From positions 186,001-250,000 of the forward strand of contig NZ_BCNS01000091.1 of assembly GCF_001528745.1 (NCBI RefSeq): a DNA stretch of 64,000 nt, in the 5' to 3' direction. Below, in pieces: positions 34,184 through 43,238 of this stretch. The notes beneath the pieces were generated by a model that was not told the DNA's origin, made no database searches, and saw nothing but the letters and a program-made list of their open reading frames with translations. Position 1 is the first letter of the stretch. Each line of letters opens with the position of its first letter. This DNA comes from Marinobacterium profundum (GTDB lineage: Bacteria > Pseudomonadota > Gammaproteobacteria > Pseudomonadales > Balneatricaceae). Both the position numbers and the translations under genes were made by a program.

Positions 34184-35575
34184 GTGTCTTCAACCACTAT
34201 CGCATCCTCCGCGAGTCGCTCGGCTGCGCCCGGTCCGGCCCTCTGGTCGTCACGTCTGGCCTTTATTCTGGCGGCGGCGGGGTCCGCCGTCGGCCTGGGT
34301 AATATCTGGAAATTCCCCTATATCACCGGTGAAAACGGTGGCGGTGCCTTTGTGCTGGTGTACCTGGCCTGCATCGCCGTGATCGGTATTCCGGTAATGA
34401 TCGCCGAAGTCATGCTGGGTCGGCGCGGTCGCCACAGCCCGATCAACAGCATGCGCGAAATTGCCCGCCAGGAAGGGGTGTCACGACACTGGAAGGCCAT
34501 CGGCTGGCTGGCCACCCTGGCGGCGTTTCTGATCCTGTCGTTTTACAGCGTCATCGCCGGCTGGACCATTCCCTATATCTTCCATGCGCTACAGGGCAAC
34601 CTGGTGGGGATGGATGGCGCCCAGGCGGGCGAGATGTTTGGCCAGCTGCTGGCGTCGCCCTTTGAGCTGACGATTTGGCACAGCCTGTTTATGGTGCTGG
34701 CGGTGATTGTGTCCGTGGGCGGCGTGCGCCACGGCCTGGAACGGGCGGTGACCTGGCTGATGCCGGCGCTGTTGCTGTTGCTGGTCATGCTGGTGGGCTT
34801 TGGCATGAGCACCGATCATTTCGGTACCGCCTTGCGCTTTCTGTTCAAACCGGACTTCTCCAGCCTTACCGCAGCGGCGGTGCTGGTGGCGCTTGGTCAT
34901 GCGTTCTTTACCTTGAGCCTGGCCAGCGGTTCCATGATGGCCTACGGTGCTTATCTGCCCAAGGGGGTATCGATTGTGCGCACCTCCATGCTGGTGGCGG
35001 TGATGGATACCGCGGTGGCATTGATGGCGGGTCTGGCGATTTTCCCCATCGTGTTTGCCAACAATCTTGAACCCGGTGCTGGGCCTGGTCTGATCTTCAA
35101 TACCCTGCCGGTAGCCTTTGGCCAGATGCCGGGGGGCAGCTTCTTTGCGACCCTGTTCTTTGTGCTGCTGCTGTTCGCCGCCTGGACCTCGGCGCTGTCG
35201 ATGCTGGAGGCCGTGGTGAAGTGGCTGGAAGAGCAGGGCATGGCGCGGCGCAAGGCGGCCATTTCGGGCGGTCTGGCGGCTTGGCTGGTAGGGCTGACCA
35301 CGGTGCTGTCGCTGAATGTCTGGTCCGACTTTACGCCGCTGGACAGCTTCGAGCGCTTTGAAGGCAAGACGCTGTTTGATCTGTACGACTTCCTTACCGC
35401 CAACGTCATGATGCCGCTGGTGGCGTTGCTGACCGCTGTCTTTGTTGGCTGGGTGATGAAAAAGGCGTCCAGTGAAGAGGAGCTCGGCGCGGGCTTGATG
35501 CATCGGATCTGGCTGTTCGTGCTGCGCTACCTGACGCCGGTCGGCCTGGTGGTGCTGTTCTTCTACAACCTCTGA
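34184..35575 (+). CDS. Sodium-dependent amino-acid symporter (NSS/SNF family)
   Basis: A 463-residue membrane protein of the neurotransmitter:sodium symporter family. SSRLAFILAAAGSAVGLGNIWKFPY forms the unwound TM1 sodium/substrate site. About 11-12 helices follow, as in bacterial members such as LeuT, TnaT and Tyt1. The gene starts with GTG 34184, preceded by aaggag. Its place between hpd and an amino-acid dehydrogenase suggests uptake of tyrosine, phenylalanine or a branched-chain amino acid. No pathway enzyme of tryptophan use is present. Confidence 0.88.
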   Translation: MSSTTIASSASRSAAPGPALWSSRLAFILAAAGSAVGLGNIWKFPYITGENGGGAFVLVYLACIAVIGIPVMIAEVMLGRRGRHSPINSMREIARQEGVSRHWKAIGWLATLAAFLILSFYSVIAGWTIPYIFHALQGNLVGMDGAQAGEMFGQLLASPFELTIWHSLFMVLAVIVSVGGVRHGLERAVTWLMPALLLLLVMLVGFGMSTDHFGTALRFLFKPDFSSLTAAAVLVALGHAFFTLSLASGSMMAYGAYLPKGVSIVRTSMLVAVMDTAVALMAGLAIFPIVFANNLEPGAGPGLIFNTLPVAFGQMPGGSFFATLFFVLLLFAAWTSALSMLEAVVKWLEEQGMARRKAAISGGLAAWLVGLTTVLSLNVWSDFTPLDSFERFEGKTLFDLYDFLTANVMMPLVALLTAVFVGWVMKKASSEEELGAGLMHRIWLFVLRYLTPVGLVVLFFYNL

Positions 35576-35659
35576 TTCCCTCATTCACGATAATCAAGCC
35601 AGGCTGCGCGCCTGGCCAGGTACGGGCTCTGCCGGTGCCGGTAACACAGGTATATAACG

Positions 35660-36886
35660 ATGAAAGAACTACTGCAGGCATTTGAAAGCAAGACGCCCGA
35701 AATCGTCTTCGAGTGGCAGGATGCCGAAACCGAAGCCAAAGGCTGGGTGGTGATCAACTCTCTGCGCGGTGGCGCCGCCGGTGGCGGTACCCGCATGCGC
35801 AAGGGGCTGGACCGCCACGAAGTGGAATCCCTGGCCAAGACCATGGAAGTGAAGTTCTCTGTGTCGGGCCCGGCCATCGGCGGTGCCAAGTCCGGCATCG
35901 ATTTCGACCCCGCCGATCCGCGCAAGCTCGATGTGCTCAAGCGCTGGTACAAGGCGGTGGCACCCTTGCTGAAGCACTACTACGGCACTGGTGGCGACCT
36001 TAACGTCGATGAAGTGCACGAGGTGATACCCATCACCGAAAGCTACGGCCTCTGGCACCCGCAGGAAGGTGTGGTCAATGGCCACTTCCAGCCCAGCACC
36101 AGCGAGCGAATCCAGAAGGTCGGTCAATTGCGCCTGGGCGTGGCCAAGATTATCGAAGACAGCCGCTATACGCCGGATCACGGCCGCAAGTACACAGTGG
36201 CCGACATGATCACCGGCTGGGGGGTGGCCGAGGCGGTGCATCATTACTACAACATCTACGGTGGTGAAGTGCAGGGCAAGCGCGTCATCGTCCAGGGCTG
36301 GGGTAATGTCGGCTCCGCTGCGGCCTATTACCTGGCACAACAGGGCGCCAAAATTGTTGGCATTATCGATCGCGCCGGTGGCCTTATGGTACCCGAGGGG
36401 CTGTCGTTCGAGCAGGTGCGCGAACTGTTCCACAACAAAGAAGGCAATCAGCTGGCAGCTGAAGGGTTGCTGTCGTTCGAAGAGGTGCAGGCACGCATCT
36501 GGGATATGGAGGCGGAAATCTTCCTGCCCTGCGCGGCGTCCCGCCTGGTAACGCGAGATCAGCTGGATCGCCTGATCGACCGGGGGCTGGAAGTGGTGTC
36601 CTGTGGCGCCAACGTGCCCTTTAACGATCCCGAAATCTTCTACGGCAAGGTGTACGAGTACGTGGACTCCAGAGTCAGCGTGCTGCCGGACTTCATCGCC
36701 AACTGCGGTATGGCCCGGGTGTTCGCTTTCCTGATGAACAGCAATGTCGAGATCAGCGATGAGGCGATTTTCAGCGATGTGACTACCACTGTGCGCAATG
36801 CCCTGGCGCTGACCCACGCTCAGTCCAGCGCGCGCACCGGTATCGCCAGCACGGCGTTCGAGATTGCGCTCAAGCAACTGGTCTGA
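35660..36886 (+). CDS. Glu/Leu/Phe/Val dehydrogenase family enzyme
   Basis: A 408-residue amino-acid dehydrogenase. The substrate domain has VINSLRGGAAGGGTRM and GGAKSGIDFDP, with the catalytic lysine region and GTGGDLNVDE. The coenzyme domain has the motif VIVQGWGNVGSAAA. It interconverts an amino acid and its 2-oxo acid with NAD(P). In this cluster it could make phenylpyruvate, 4-hydroxyphenylpyruvate or glutamate, giving hpd its substrate. A classical glutamate dehydrogenase role cannot be excluded. It is the last gene before a hairpin at 36947. Confidence 0.88.
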   Translation: MKELLQAFESKTPEIVFEWQDAETEAKGWVVINSLRGGAAGGGTRMRKGLDRHEVESLAKTMEVKFSVSGPAIGGAKSGIDFDPADPRKLDVLKRWYKAVAPLLKHYYGTGGDLNVDEVHEVIPITESYGLWHPQEGVVNGHFQPSTSERIQKVGQLRLGVAKIIEDSRYTPDHGRKYTVADMITGWGVAEAVHHYYNIYGGEVQGKRVIVQGWGNVGSAAAYYLAQQGAKIVGIIDRAGGLMVPEGLSFEQVRELFHNKEGNQLAAEGLLSFEEVQARIWDMEAEIFLPCAASRLVTRDQLDRLIDRGLEVVSCGANVPFNDPEIFYGKVYEYVDSRVSVLPDFIANCGMARVFAFLMNSNVEISDEAIFSDVTTTVRNALALTHAQSSARTGIASTAFEIALKQLV

Positions 36887-36946
36887 AACCGCACTGAAGT
36901 TGCGGGCTGAATCTATTGCCTGAACGCATTGTCTGAAAGCGTCGCC

Positions 36947-36978
36947 AAAGCCCGTTGCATTTCGATGTGACGGGCTTT
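36947..36978 (+). terminator. Probable terminator after the dehydrogenase gene
   Basis: A nine-base inverted repeat AAAGCCCGT / ACGGGCTTT with a 14-base loop. The T run is short (TTTGT). The remaining 200 bases before the GltB-like gene show no gene or clear motif. Confidence 0.55.
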
Positions 36979-37182
36979 GTGCGTTTGGGTGTGTTTTCAT
37001 CCCTTAGTGCGGTGGTTATGAGGCTATCGGCACAGACTCATAATATTTTCAGTTTCAATTGATAGTTTGTAGCTCAAATTGTTATGGGCTCCCTGCCCCT
37101 GGTGCCTGTAACGTGCCCAGCCATTGAGCTTTGGCATGGCAGGGGTAGGATAGGGGCCTGAATCTGGCTGGAGATATAGTGC

Positions 37183-38700
37183 ATGAACGATGCGGTGACG
37201 AGTTTTGCGATCAATTTCATCGCAGTGATCGGTGTGCTGGTGCTGATTGTGCTGGTGGGCGCCGCAGTGGCGGCGTTGGCCTACTACCAGATCGACAAGC
37301 ATCAGACCAAACACAGCCTGAGGCGCAACTATCCGCTGGTGGGGCGCTTTCGCTACCTGTTTGAGCATCTGGGTGAGTTCTTTCGCCAGTACTTCTTTGC
37401 CATGGACCGGGAAGAAATGCCCTTTAACCGCGCCCAGCGCTCCTGGGTGTATCGGGCGGCCAAGAACATCGACAATACTGTCGCCTTCGGTTCGACCCGC
37501 GATCTGCGCACCCCGGGTACTTATTACTTCCTGAATTGCCCCTTTCCCAAGCTGTCCGAGGAGAGCACCCGTTCGGTGTCGATGCGCATAGGTCCTTATT
37601 GCACCGAGCCCTACGATGCGCCCTCCTGGTTCAACGTATCGGGCATGAGCTACGGCGCTCTGTCCAAACCCGCCGTACAGGCGCTGTCCCGTGGAGCCAA
37701 GCTGGCGGGCTGCTGGATGAACACCGGTGAAGGCGGTATTGCTCCCTACCACCTGGAAGGCGGCTGCGACCTGGTGTGTCAGATAGGAACGGCCAAATAT
37801 GGCGTGCGCGATGAGCATGGTCTGTTGTCCGACGACAAGCTGCGGGAGAAGGCCGCCATTGGCCAGGTGCGGATGTTCGAGATCAAGCTGTCCCAGGGCG
37901 CCAAGCCCGGCAAGGGTGGCATGCTGCCGGCGGAGAAAGTCAGTGAGGAAGTGGCCAGTATTCGCGGTATCCCTGCAGGCCATGCCTCCATCAGCCCCAA
38001 CCGCCATCCGGAAATCGACTCCATCGATGATCTGCTGGACATGATCGGGCATGTGCGCAGCGTGACTGGCAAACCCTGCGGCATCAAGCTGGTATTGGGG
38101 TCGGCGCACTGGCTGGACGATTTCTGTCAGTCGATTCATGACCGGGGCATAGAGTCGGCACCCGACTTTATCACTCTGGATAGCTCTGATGGCGGTACCG
38201 GTGCGGCGCCCATGCCGCTGATGGACAGCGTCGGCTTGCCGCTGCGCGAAAGCCTGCCGGTGCTGGTCAACAAGTTGCTGGAACATGGCCTGCGCGAACG
38301 TATAAGGCTGGTCGTGTCCGGCAAGCTGATCAATCCGACCGATGTGGCGGCGGCACTGTGCATGGGGGCGGACTTTATTGTCAGTGCCCGCGGTTTCATG
38401 TTCTCGCTGGGCTGCATCCAGGCCATGCAGTGCAATCGCAACACTTGCCCCACAGGGGTGACGACCCATGACCCGGACCTGCAACGCGGCCTGGTGCCCG
38501 CCGACAAGGCCGAGCGGGTGCGTCATTACCACGATAACCTGGTGCACGAGGTCGAGCTGATCGCCCACAGCTGCGGTGTTTCAGAGCCCAGACTGCTGAG
38601 GCGCGAGCACGCGGCCATGGTGGTGGAAGGTGGCCGTTCTGTGCCGCTAAATATTATCTATCCAGAGCCCCGGACCGATACGGGTACAGGGGTTGCGTGA
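37183..38700 (+). CDS. Membrane-anchored FMN-binding glutamate synthase-like protein
   Basis: A 505-residue protein. One N-terminal membrane helix (about residues 8-35) is followed by the alpha/beta barrel of the central/FMN part of glutamate synthase. The markers are FNVSGMSYGALSKPA, NTGEGGIAPYHLEGG, the SIDDLLDMI and LVLGSAHW region, SSDGGTGAAPM, and an NRNTCPTGVTTH segment. It lacks the glutamine amidotransferase domain, the GltB C-terminal beta helix and any GltD partner. It is thus a stand-alone domain protein of uncertain reaction rather than a complete GOGAT. The helix would anchor the barrel in the cytoplasm. A diverged second copy of its last 40 codons follows the stop. Confidence 0.85.
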   Translation: MNDAVTSFAINFIAVIGVLVLIVLVGAAVAALAYYQIDKHQTKHSLRRNYPLVGRFRYLFEHLGEFFRQYFFAMDREEMPFNRAQRSWVYRAAKNIDNTVAFGSTRDLRTPGTYYFLNCPFPKLSEESTRSVSMRIGPYCTEPYDAPSWFNVSGMSYGALSKPAVQALSRGAKLAGCWMNTGEGGIAPYHLEGGCDLVCQIGTAKYGVRDEHGLLSDDKLREKAAIGQVRMFEIKLSQGAKPGKGGMLPAEKVSEEVASIRGIPAGHASISPNRHPEIDSIDDLLDMIGHVRSVTGKPCGIKLVLGSAHWLDDFCQSIHDRGIESAPDFITLDSSDGGTGAAPMPLMDSVGLPLRESLPVLVNKLLEHGLRERIRLVVSGKLINPTDVAAALCMGADFIVSARGFMFSLGCIQAMQCNRNTCPTGVTTHDPDLQRGLVPADKAERVRHYHDNLVHEVELIAHSCGVSEPRLLRREHAAMVVEGGRSVPLNIIYPEPRTDTGTGVA

Positions 38701-38736
38701 GGCCGTGCTTGGGTAAGGCGTGGTGCGGACGCCGCT

Positions 38737-38865
38737 TCAGAGCCAAGACTGCTGCGGCGCGAGCATGCACATACTGAAGAGCCGCTGGTGGAAGGTGGCC
38801 GTTCTGTGCCGCTAAATATTATCTATCCAGAGCCTCGCACCGATGGAGGGGCAGGAATTGTGTGA
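38737..38865 (+). pseudogene. Second 3' tail of the GltB-like gene
   Basis: This segment repeats the last 42 or so codons of the gene ending at 38700: EPRLLRREHA, then VEGGRSVPLNIIYPEPRTD, and a different C-terminus ending GIV before TGA 38863-38865. The central part (38786-38834) is identical to 38621-38669. The flanks differ by base substitutions and a five-codon insertion. There is no start codon context, so it is a fragment of a diverged allele. Confidence 0.85.
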
Positions 38866-38889
38866 CGGATAAGGTGAAGCGCTAAACGT

Positions 38890-38917
38890 ACTGAACCCTG
38901 CGATTGCAGGGCTCAGT
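38890..38917 (+). terminator. Probable terminator after the GltB-like tail
   Basis: The hairpin has a CCCTGC / GCAGGG core with a GATT loop, extended by ACTGA / TCAGT across one mismatch, and a short T-rich tail. It probably serves the GltB-like gene through the duplicated tail. Confidence 0.6.
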
Positions 38918-38934
38918 TGTTTGATGGGGGAGAC

Positions 38935-39141
38935 TCAGGCTTCTTCGAGCCAGGCGTCGGTATCTATATGTCGCGTCAGGTTGCGTTCCTCCATGTGCCT
39001 TTCAATGGCGCGTCTGGCTTCCAGGGCGCGACGCGAGGCGCGTTGCTTGCGTACCTGTTTTTCCTCGTCGTTGAATCCGATCAGAATGTCGAATACTTCG
39101 GTTTGAATGGCGTTTAGATCCTGCTCTTTGCGTATCAGCAT
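38935..39141 (-). CDS. Small basic/acidic helical protein, PA3496-like
   Basis: A 68-residue protein, highly charged and predicted helical, with RRALEARRAIERHMEERNL as its core. The arrangement of Arg-rich and acidic helix turns resembles the short PA3496-type proteins of pseudomonads, whose role in envelope integrity is only proposed. A gaggag ribosome site lies eight bases before ATG 39141, supporting real translation. It stands alone between two terminator-like regions. The 212 bases upstream of it, to the hexR-like stop, contain a perfect 7-3-7 inverted repeat (39301-39317) but no gene. Confidence 0.6.
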   Translation of the reverse strand: MLIRKEQDLNAIQTEVFDILIGFNDEEKQVRKQRASRRALEARRAIERHMEERNLTRHIDTDAWLEEA

Positions 39142-39353
39142 AATGACAGCTCCTCGTCGCTCGAGTCTCTGTATCTGCCGGTGACCTGCCTGCTGCCTGT
39201 CACTGACTCAGAGACTGCCTCAAACACGATTCCCACTGGGTGCGATGCTGCATTCCATGACGGGAATCGCTACGGGTTACTCTGTTTTATCGCAACTTTA
39301 ATTGTTTTTCAAACAATGACGGCAGAGTAATGGGCGGCTGTTACAGACTGATG

Positions 39354-40235
39354 TCAATCTTCGGCGCCGGCAGCGGAGGGGCGTTTGTCGTTCAGACGCA
39401 GGCTGCGCAGGCTGCGTTTGATGGTCTTGAGATGGTCGAGCAGGGCCGGGCCGAGCTTCATGGCAACGCCTACCGCCAGCACATCAATCACCACAAGGTG
39501 CATGACGCGGGATGACATCAGGGCGCTGAGATCCTTGTCTTCTTCCAGGTCGGTGTGGATGGCGATTGTGGCGAGGTCTGCCAAGGGGGTGTTGCCCGGG
39601 CACAGGGTAATGACGGTGGCACCGGTCTCGCGCACCAGGCGCACGCTGTGCAGCAGATCCTTGGTTCGGCCGGTTTGGGACACGGCCATGACCACATCGC
39701 CTTCCTTCAGGGTGACGGCGGAGATGGTCTGCATGTGGGGGTCTGAATAGGCCGCCGCCAGAATTTTCAGGCGGTGCAGCTTGTGCTGTGCATCCATGCA
39801 CACCGGTGCCGAGGCCCCAAAGCCGTAGATCTCGACCCGCGGAGCCTGGGCCAGTGCATCTATGGCACTTTCGAGGGTTTCCGAGTCCAGGTCTTCGCGG
39901 ATATTGATCAGGTTGCCGATCATGGAATCGAAAATCTTCTGCTTGAATTCGTGCACAGTATCGGTCGAATTCAGCGCAAACTGCTCAAAGCTGGGGTTGC
40001 TTGCCAGACCCTGAGCCAGGGTCATTTTGAAGTCCTGAAAGCCATCGTAGTTGAGCGCACGACAAAACCGCACCACTGTCGGTTCACTGACGCTGGCCTC
40101 GGCCGCGAGGTCGACAATGCGCATATGAATGACATCGCTGGGCTTTGCCAGGACGAAGTCAGCCACCTTCTGCTCGGACTTGCGCAGCTTGGGGCGTGCA
40201 TCTGCGATCATTTTCAGCAGGTTGAGGGGGTGCAA
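39354..40235 (-). CDS. HexR-like RpiR-family regulator
   Basis: A regulator of about 293 residues. It has an RpiR-type HTH (LRKSEQKVADFVL, then ASVSEPTVVRFCRALN) and a SIS sugar-phosphate domain (EIYGFGASAPVCMDAQHK, SQTGRTKDL). The overall match is to HexR, which represses glucose catabolism genes (zwf, edd, gap) and responds to 2-keto-3-deoxy-6-phosphogluconate. The start is uncertain: TTG 40235 gives the HexR-like beginning HPLNLLKMI, while TTG 40268 would add 11 residues. None of the usual target genes adjoin it. It is divergent from the TRAP binding-protein gene at 40441, which may be a target. Confidence 0.8.
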   Translation of the reverse strand: MHPLNLLKMIADARPKLRKSEQKVADFVLAKPSDVIHMRIVDLAAEASVSEPTVVRFCRALNYDGFQDFKMTLAQGLASNPSFEQFALNSTDTVHEFKQKIFDSMIGNLINIREDLDSETLESAIDALAQAPRVEIYGFGASAPVCMDAQHKLHRLKILAAAYSDPHMQTISAVTLKEGDVVMAVSQTGRTKDLLHSVRLVRETGATVITLCPGNTPLADLATIAIHTDLEEDKDLSALMSSRVMHLVVIDVLAVGVAMKLGPALLDHLKTIKRSLRSLRLNDKRPSAAGAED

Positions 40236-40440
40236 GGCTTTTCTCTTTTTCGAACAACTACTTGGCAAGGCGGCAATTATAGCAATGAATGTGACAGCGA
40301 TCCTATTTAACTACGCTCGCCTGTTATATCAAATGCGCCATGCCGGCGCAGAAAACCGCGTTGCAGCTTCAGCAGGTGCGTGCTACCTTTTTGAATTGCA
40401 AATAAAAATCCGAATAATGCAAAACAGCGGGGAAGGCTCT

Positions 40441-41517
40441 GTGAAACGTCGTCAATTCCTACAAGGAGCGGGTGCGGCCACTCTGGCAGCAGGCACTCTG
40501 GTATCAGGAGTCGCGCAGGCGGCACCAGAACACAAGTGGAAAATGGTCACTACCTGGCCGAAGAACTTTCCGGGGCTGGGTACCGGCGCAAACTATCTGG
40601 CTGAGCTGATTGGCAAGCTCAGTAACGGTCGAATCGAGGTTAAGGTTTACGGTGCAGGCGAGCTGGTCGGCGCACTGGAAGTATTTGACGCAGTCTCCCG
40701 CGGCACGGCCCAGCTCGGCCATGGCGCGTCCTACTACTGGAAAGGCAAAAGCAGCGCGGCTCAGTTCTTCGCAGCGGTGCCTTTCGGTCTGACCGCACAG
40801 GAAATGAACTCCTGGCTGTACCACGGTGGCGGCATGGAGCTGTGGGAAGAAGTCTACGCACCCTTTGGCCTGGTGCCGGGCGCAGCCGGTAACACAGGCG
40901 TGCAGATGGGCGGCTGGTTCAACAAGGAAATCAACAGTGTTGGTGACCTGGAAGGCTTGAAAATGCGTATTCCGGGCCTGGGCGGCGAAGTGCTCAAGCG
41001 CGCTGGTGGTACTCCGGTACTGTTGCCGGGTGGCGAGATCTTCCCATCGCTGCAGTCCGGTGCCATTGATGCCACCGAGTGGGTTGGTCCTTACAACGAC
41101 ATGGCCTTCGGTCTGCACAAGGCCGCCAAGTACTACTACTACCCGGGTTGGCATGAGCCAGGCACCACGCTGGAGTGCATGATCAACAAGGAAGCACTGG
41201 AAGCACTGCCCGAAGAGCTGCAGCTGATCGTGCGTACGTCCATTCGCATTGCCAACCAGGACATGCTGGCGGACTTCACGGCCAAGAACAACCAGGCTCT
41301 GGAGCAACTGGTTAACGAGCAGAACGTGGATCTGCGTCGCTTCCCGGATGATGTGCTGAAGAAACTGCGCGATCTGTCCGACGAAGTGATTGCTGAAGAA
41401 GCCGCGCAGGACGAGATTACCAAAAAGGTGTTCGACTCCTTCGTCAAATTCCGCGACCAGGCAACGAAATGGCACGCCGTTTCCGAGCAGGCTTACCTGA
41501 ACGCCCGCTCGCTCTAG
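40441..41517 (+). CDS. Tat-exported TRAP substrate-binding protein (TakP-like)
   Basis: A 358-residue TRAP binding protein. A twin-arginine signal (KRRQFLQGAGAATLAAGTL, cut near AQA) is unusual among DctP proteins and typical of the TakP/DctP7 subfamily, which binds 2-oxo acids with sodium. GTG 40441 with ggaagg upstream is preferred; ATG 40417 would add eight residues before the RR motif. WVGPYNDMAFGLHKAAKYYYYPGWHEPG contains the family's ligand-site residues. Its permeases are encoded by the converging genes at 41859-43786 rather than in one operon. Confidence 0.9.
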   Translation: MKRRQFLQGAGAATLAAGTLVSGVAQAAPEHKWKMVTTWPKNFPGLGTGANYLAELIGKLSNGRIEVKVYGAGELVGALEVFDAVSRGTAQLGHGASYYWKGKSSAAQFFAAVPFGLTAQEMNSWLYHGGGMELWEEVYAPFGLVPGAAGNTGVQMGGWFNKEINSVGDLEGLKMRIPGLGGEVLKRAGGTPVLLPGGEIFPSLQSGAIDATEWVGPYNDMAFGLHKAAKYYYYPGWHEPGTTLECMINKEALEALPEELQLIVRTSIRIANQDMLADFTAKNNQALEQLVNEQNVDLRRFPDDVLKKLRDLSDEVIAEEAAQDEITKKVFDSFVKFRDQATKWHAVSEQAYLNARSL

Positions 41518-41544
41518 GCTTTACCTTGTAAAAAATACCGCTGT

Positions 41545-41576
41545 AAAAAAGGCCGACAGAAATGTCGGCCTTTTTT
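41545..41576. terminator. Bidirectional Rho-independent terminator
   Basis: An eight-base stem GGCCGACA / TGTCGGCC with a GAAA loop is flanked by six A and six T residues, so it can stop transcription from both strands. Confidence 0.9.
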
Positions 41577-41858
41577 ATGTTCAGGATGAACGGGCCCTGA
41601 CATTAGCTCCTGCAATGTCAGGATTTCCGCCATCCATGGCGGTCATATCGCGGTCGCAGGGCCGTTTTTTGCTCCCGGCAAAAACGGCATTCAGGCCATT
41701 CCTGGCCCTTATGCGAAGGAGTGGTGCATGTTCAGGATGAATCTACCCTGACGGTAGGTTGGGTGAAGCCCCGAAGGGGCGTAACCCAACGATGGCCGTA
41801 ACCCAACAAGACACCATTGATGGGTTTCGCTGCGCTACCCCCATCCCAGCCGTACACA
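41577..41858. repeat. Intergenic repeat cluster between TRAP genes
   Basis: This stretch, part of a 341-base gene-free gap, has no coding potential. It holds a nine-base inverted repeat CCTGACATT / AATGTCAGG (41596-41622), two copies of ATGTTCAGGATGAA (from 41577 and from 41728), and a nested hairpin TTGGGT...GCCCC-GAA-GGGGC...ACCCAA (41759-41789) with a further CGTAACCCAA copy after it. The last element resembles short palindromic repeats scattered between genes in gammaproteobacteria. Confidence 0.55.
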
Positions 41859-43238
41859 TTAGCCGTACACCACTTCTGGCAGCCAGGTGGCGAGCGCCGG
41901 CCAGTAAGCCAGCAGGCTGAGGACCACCAGCTGTATGAGGATGAAGGGTATAACGCCGCGATAGATCTGCATGGTCGAGACCGACTCGGGCGCCACGCCA
42001 CGCAGGTAAAAGAGCGCGAAGCCAAAGGGCGGCGTCAGGAAGGAGGTCTGCAGGTTGATGGCGATCATGATACCCAGCCACACCGGATCCAGCCCCATGG
42101 TGAGCAGAATCGGCGCCACTATGGGCACGACCACAAAGGTGATCTCGATAAAGTCGAGGAAGAAGCCAAGCAGGAAGATGACCAGCATAACGATGGCCAT
42201 GGCGCCGAAGACGCCGCCGGGCAGGTCGGTCAGGAAGTCTCGCACCAGATCATCACCGCCGTAACCACGGAACACCAGCGAGAAGATGGAGGCGCCCACC
42301 AGGATGATAAATACCATGGAGCTGACTTCGGTGGTGGACTTCATCACCTGCTTGAGCACGATATAGCTGAAGTTGCCGCGCATTATGCTGAGCGCAATGG
42401 CGCCGACAGCACCGACCGAAGCGGCCTCTGTCGGGGTCGCAAAGCCACCCAGAATGGAGCCCAGCACCAAGCCGATCAGCATAATGGGGGGCACCAGTGC
42501 CTTGAGTACGCGGGCAGTGAGGTCATCCACTGCATCGCGCTCGGCCTGGGGAATGGCCGGCACGCTTTTGGGATCAACCACGGCTTTGAACAGCAGATAG
42601 AGAACATAGGCCATAACCAGGATCAGGCCGGGAATCAGCGCGCCGAGGAAGAGATCACCCACTGTGACGGTTTCAGGCGAAAACATGCCCTGGTCGATCT
42701 GTGCCTGCTGATAGGCGGATGAAATAACATCCCCCAGCAGTACCAGCACTATAGACGGCGGAATGATCTGCCCCAGGGTACCTGAGGCGCAGATAATGCC
42801 GGTGGCCACCTTGGGATCGTAGCCACGGCGCAGCATGGTGGGCAAGGACAGCAGCCCCATGGTCACCACTGTAGCGCCAACGATACCGGTACTGGCGGCC
42901 AGTAGCATTCCCACCAGGGTGACCGAGATGCCAAGGCCTGCACGCATGGGGCCGAACATCAGCGCCATGGCATCCAGCAGCTCTTCGGCGATGCGGGATT
43001 TTTCCAGCATGACCCCCATGAACACAAACAGCGGTACTGCGATCAGTACTTCATTGTTCATGATGCCGAACAGGCGGTTGGGGATGGCTTCCAGAAAGAC
43101 GGAATCGAAGTGTCCTGTCCAGGTGCCGATGGCGGCAAACAGCAGGCCGGTGCCAGCGAGGGAAAAGGCCACGGAGTAACCCAGTAGCAATACGGCTATG
43201 GCGCCTGCGAACAGCAGCAGCGGAAGAAGTTCGCTCAT
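41859..43238 (-). CDS. TRAP transporter large permease (DctM family)
   Basis: A 459-residue DctM-type subunit with about 12-13 helices. It has the family segments SLAGTGLLFAAIGT, GIVGATVVTMGLLSLPTML, LGQIIPPSIVLVLLGD and FLTPPFGFALFYLRGVAP. The ATG overlaps the DctQ stop by four bases (ATGA). It forms the transport channel for the TakP-like binding protein, whose gene converges on this one from the left. The extra loop near residues 190-230 is usual for the larger DctM subtype paired with TakP. Confidence 0.9.
   Translation of the reverse strand: MSELLPLLLFAGAIAVLLLGYSVAFSLAGTGLLFAAIGTWTGHFDSVFLEAIPNRLFGIMNNEVLIAVPLFVFMGVMLEKSRIAEELLDAMALMFGPMRAGLGISVTLVGMLLAASTGIVGATVVTMGLLSLPTMLRRGYDPKVATGIICASGTLGQIIPPSIVLVLLGDVISSAYQQAQIDQGMFSPETVTVGDLFLGALIPGLILVMAYVLYLLFKAVVDPKSVPAIPQAERDAVDDLTARVLKALVPPIMLIGLVLGSILGGFATPTEAASVGAVGAIALSIMRGNFSYIVLKQVMKSTTEVSSMVFIILVGASIFSLVFRGYGGDDLVRDFLTDLPGGVFGAMAIVMLVIFLLGFFLDFIEITFVVVPIVAPILLTMGLDPVWLGIMIAINLQTSFLTPPFGFALFYLRGVAPESVSTMQIYRGVIPFILIQLVVLSLLAYWPALATWLPEVVYG

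Noticed and set aside
38701-38736. Continuation of the GltB-like gene by stop-codon read-through into its second tail
   Set aside because: The tail repeats rather than extends the C-terminus, and 36 unrelated bases with no family match separate the two.
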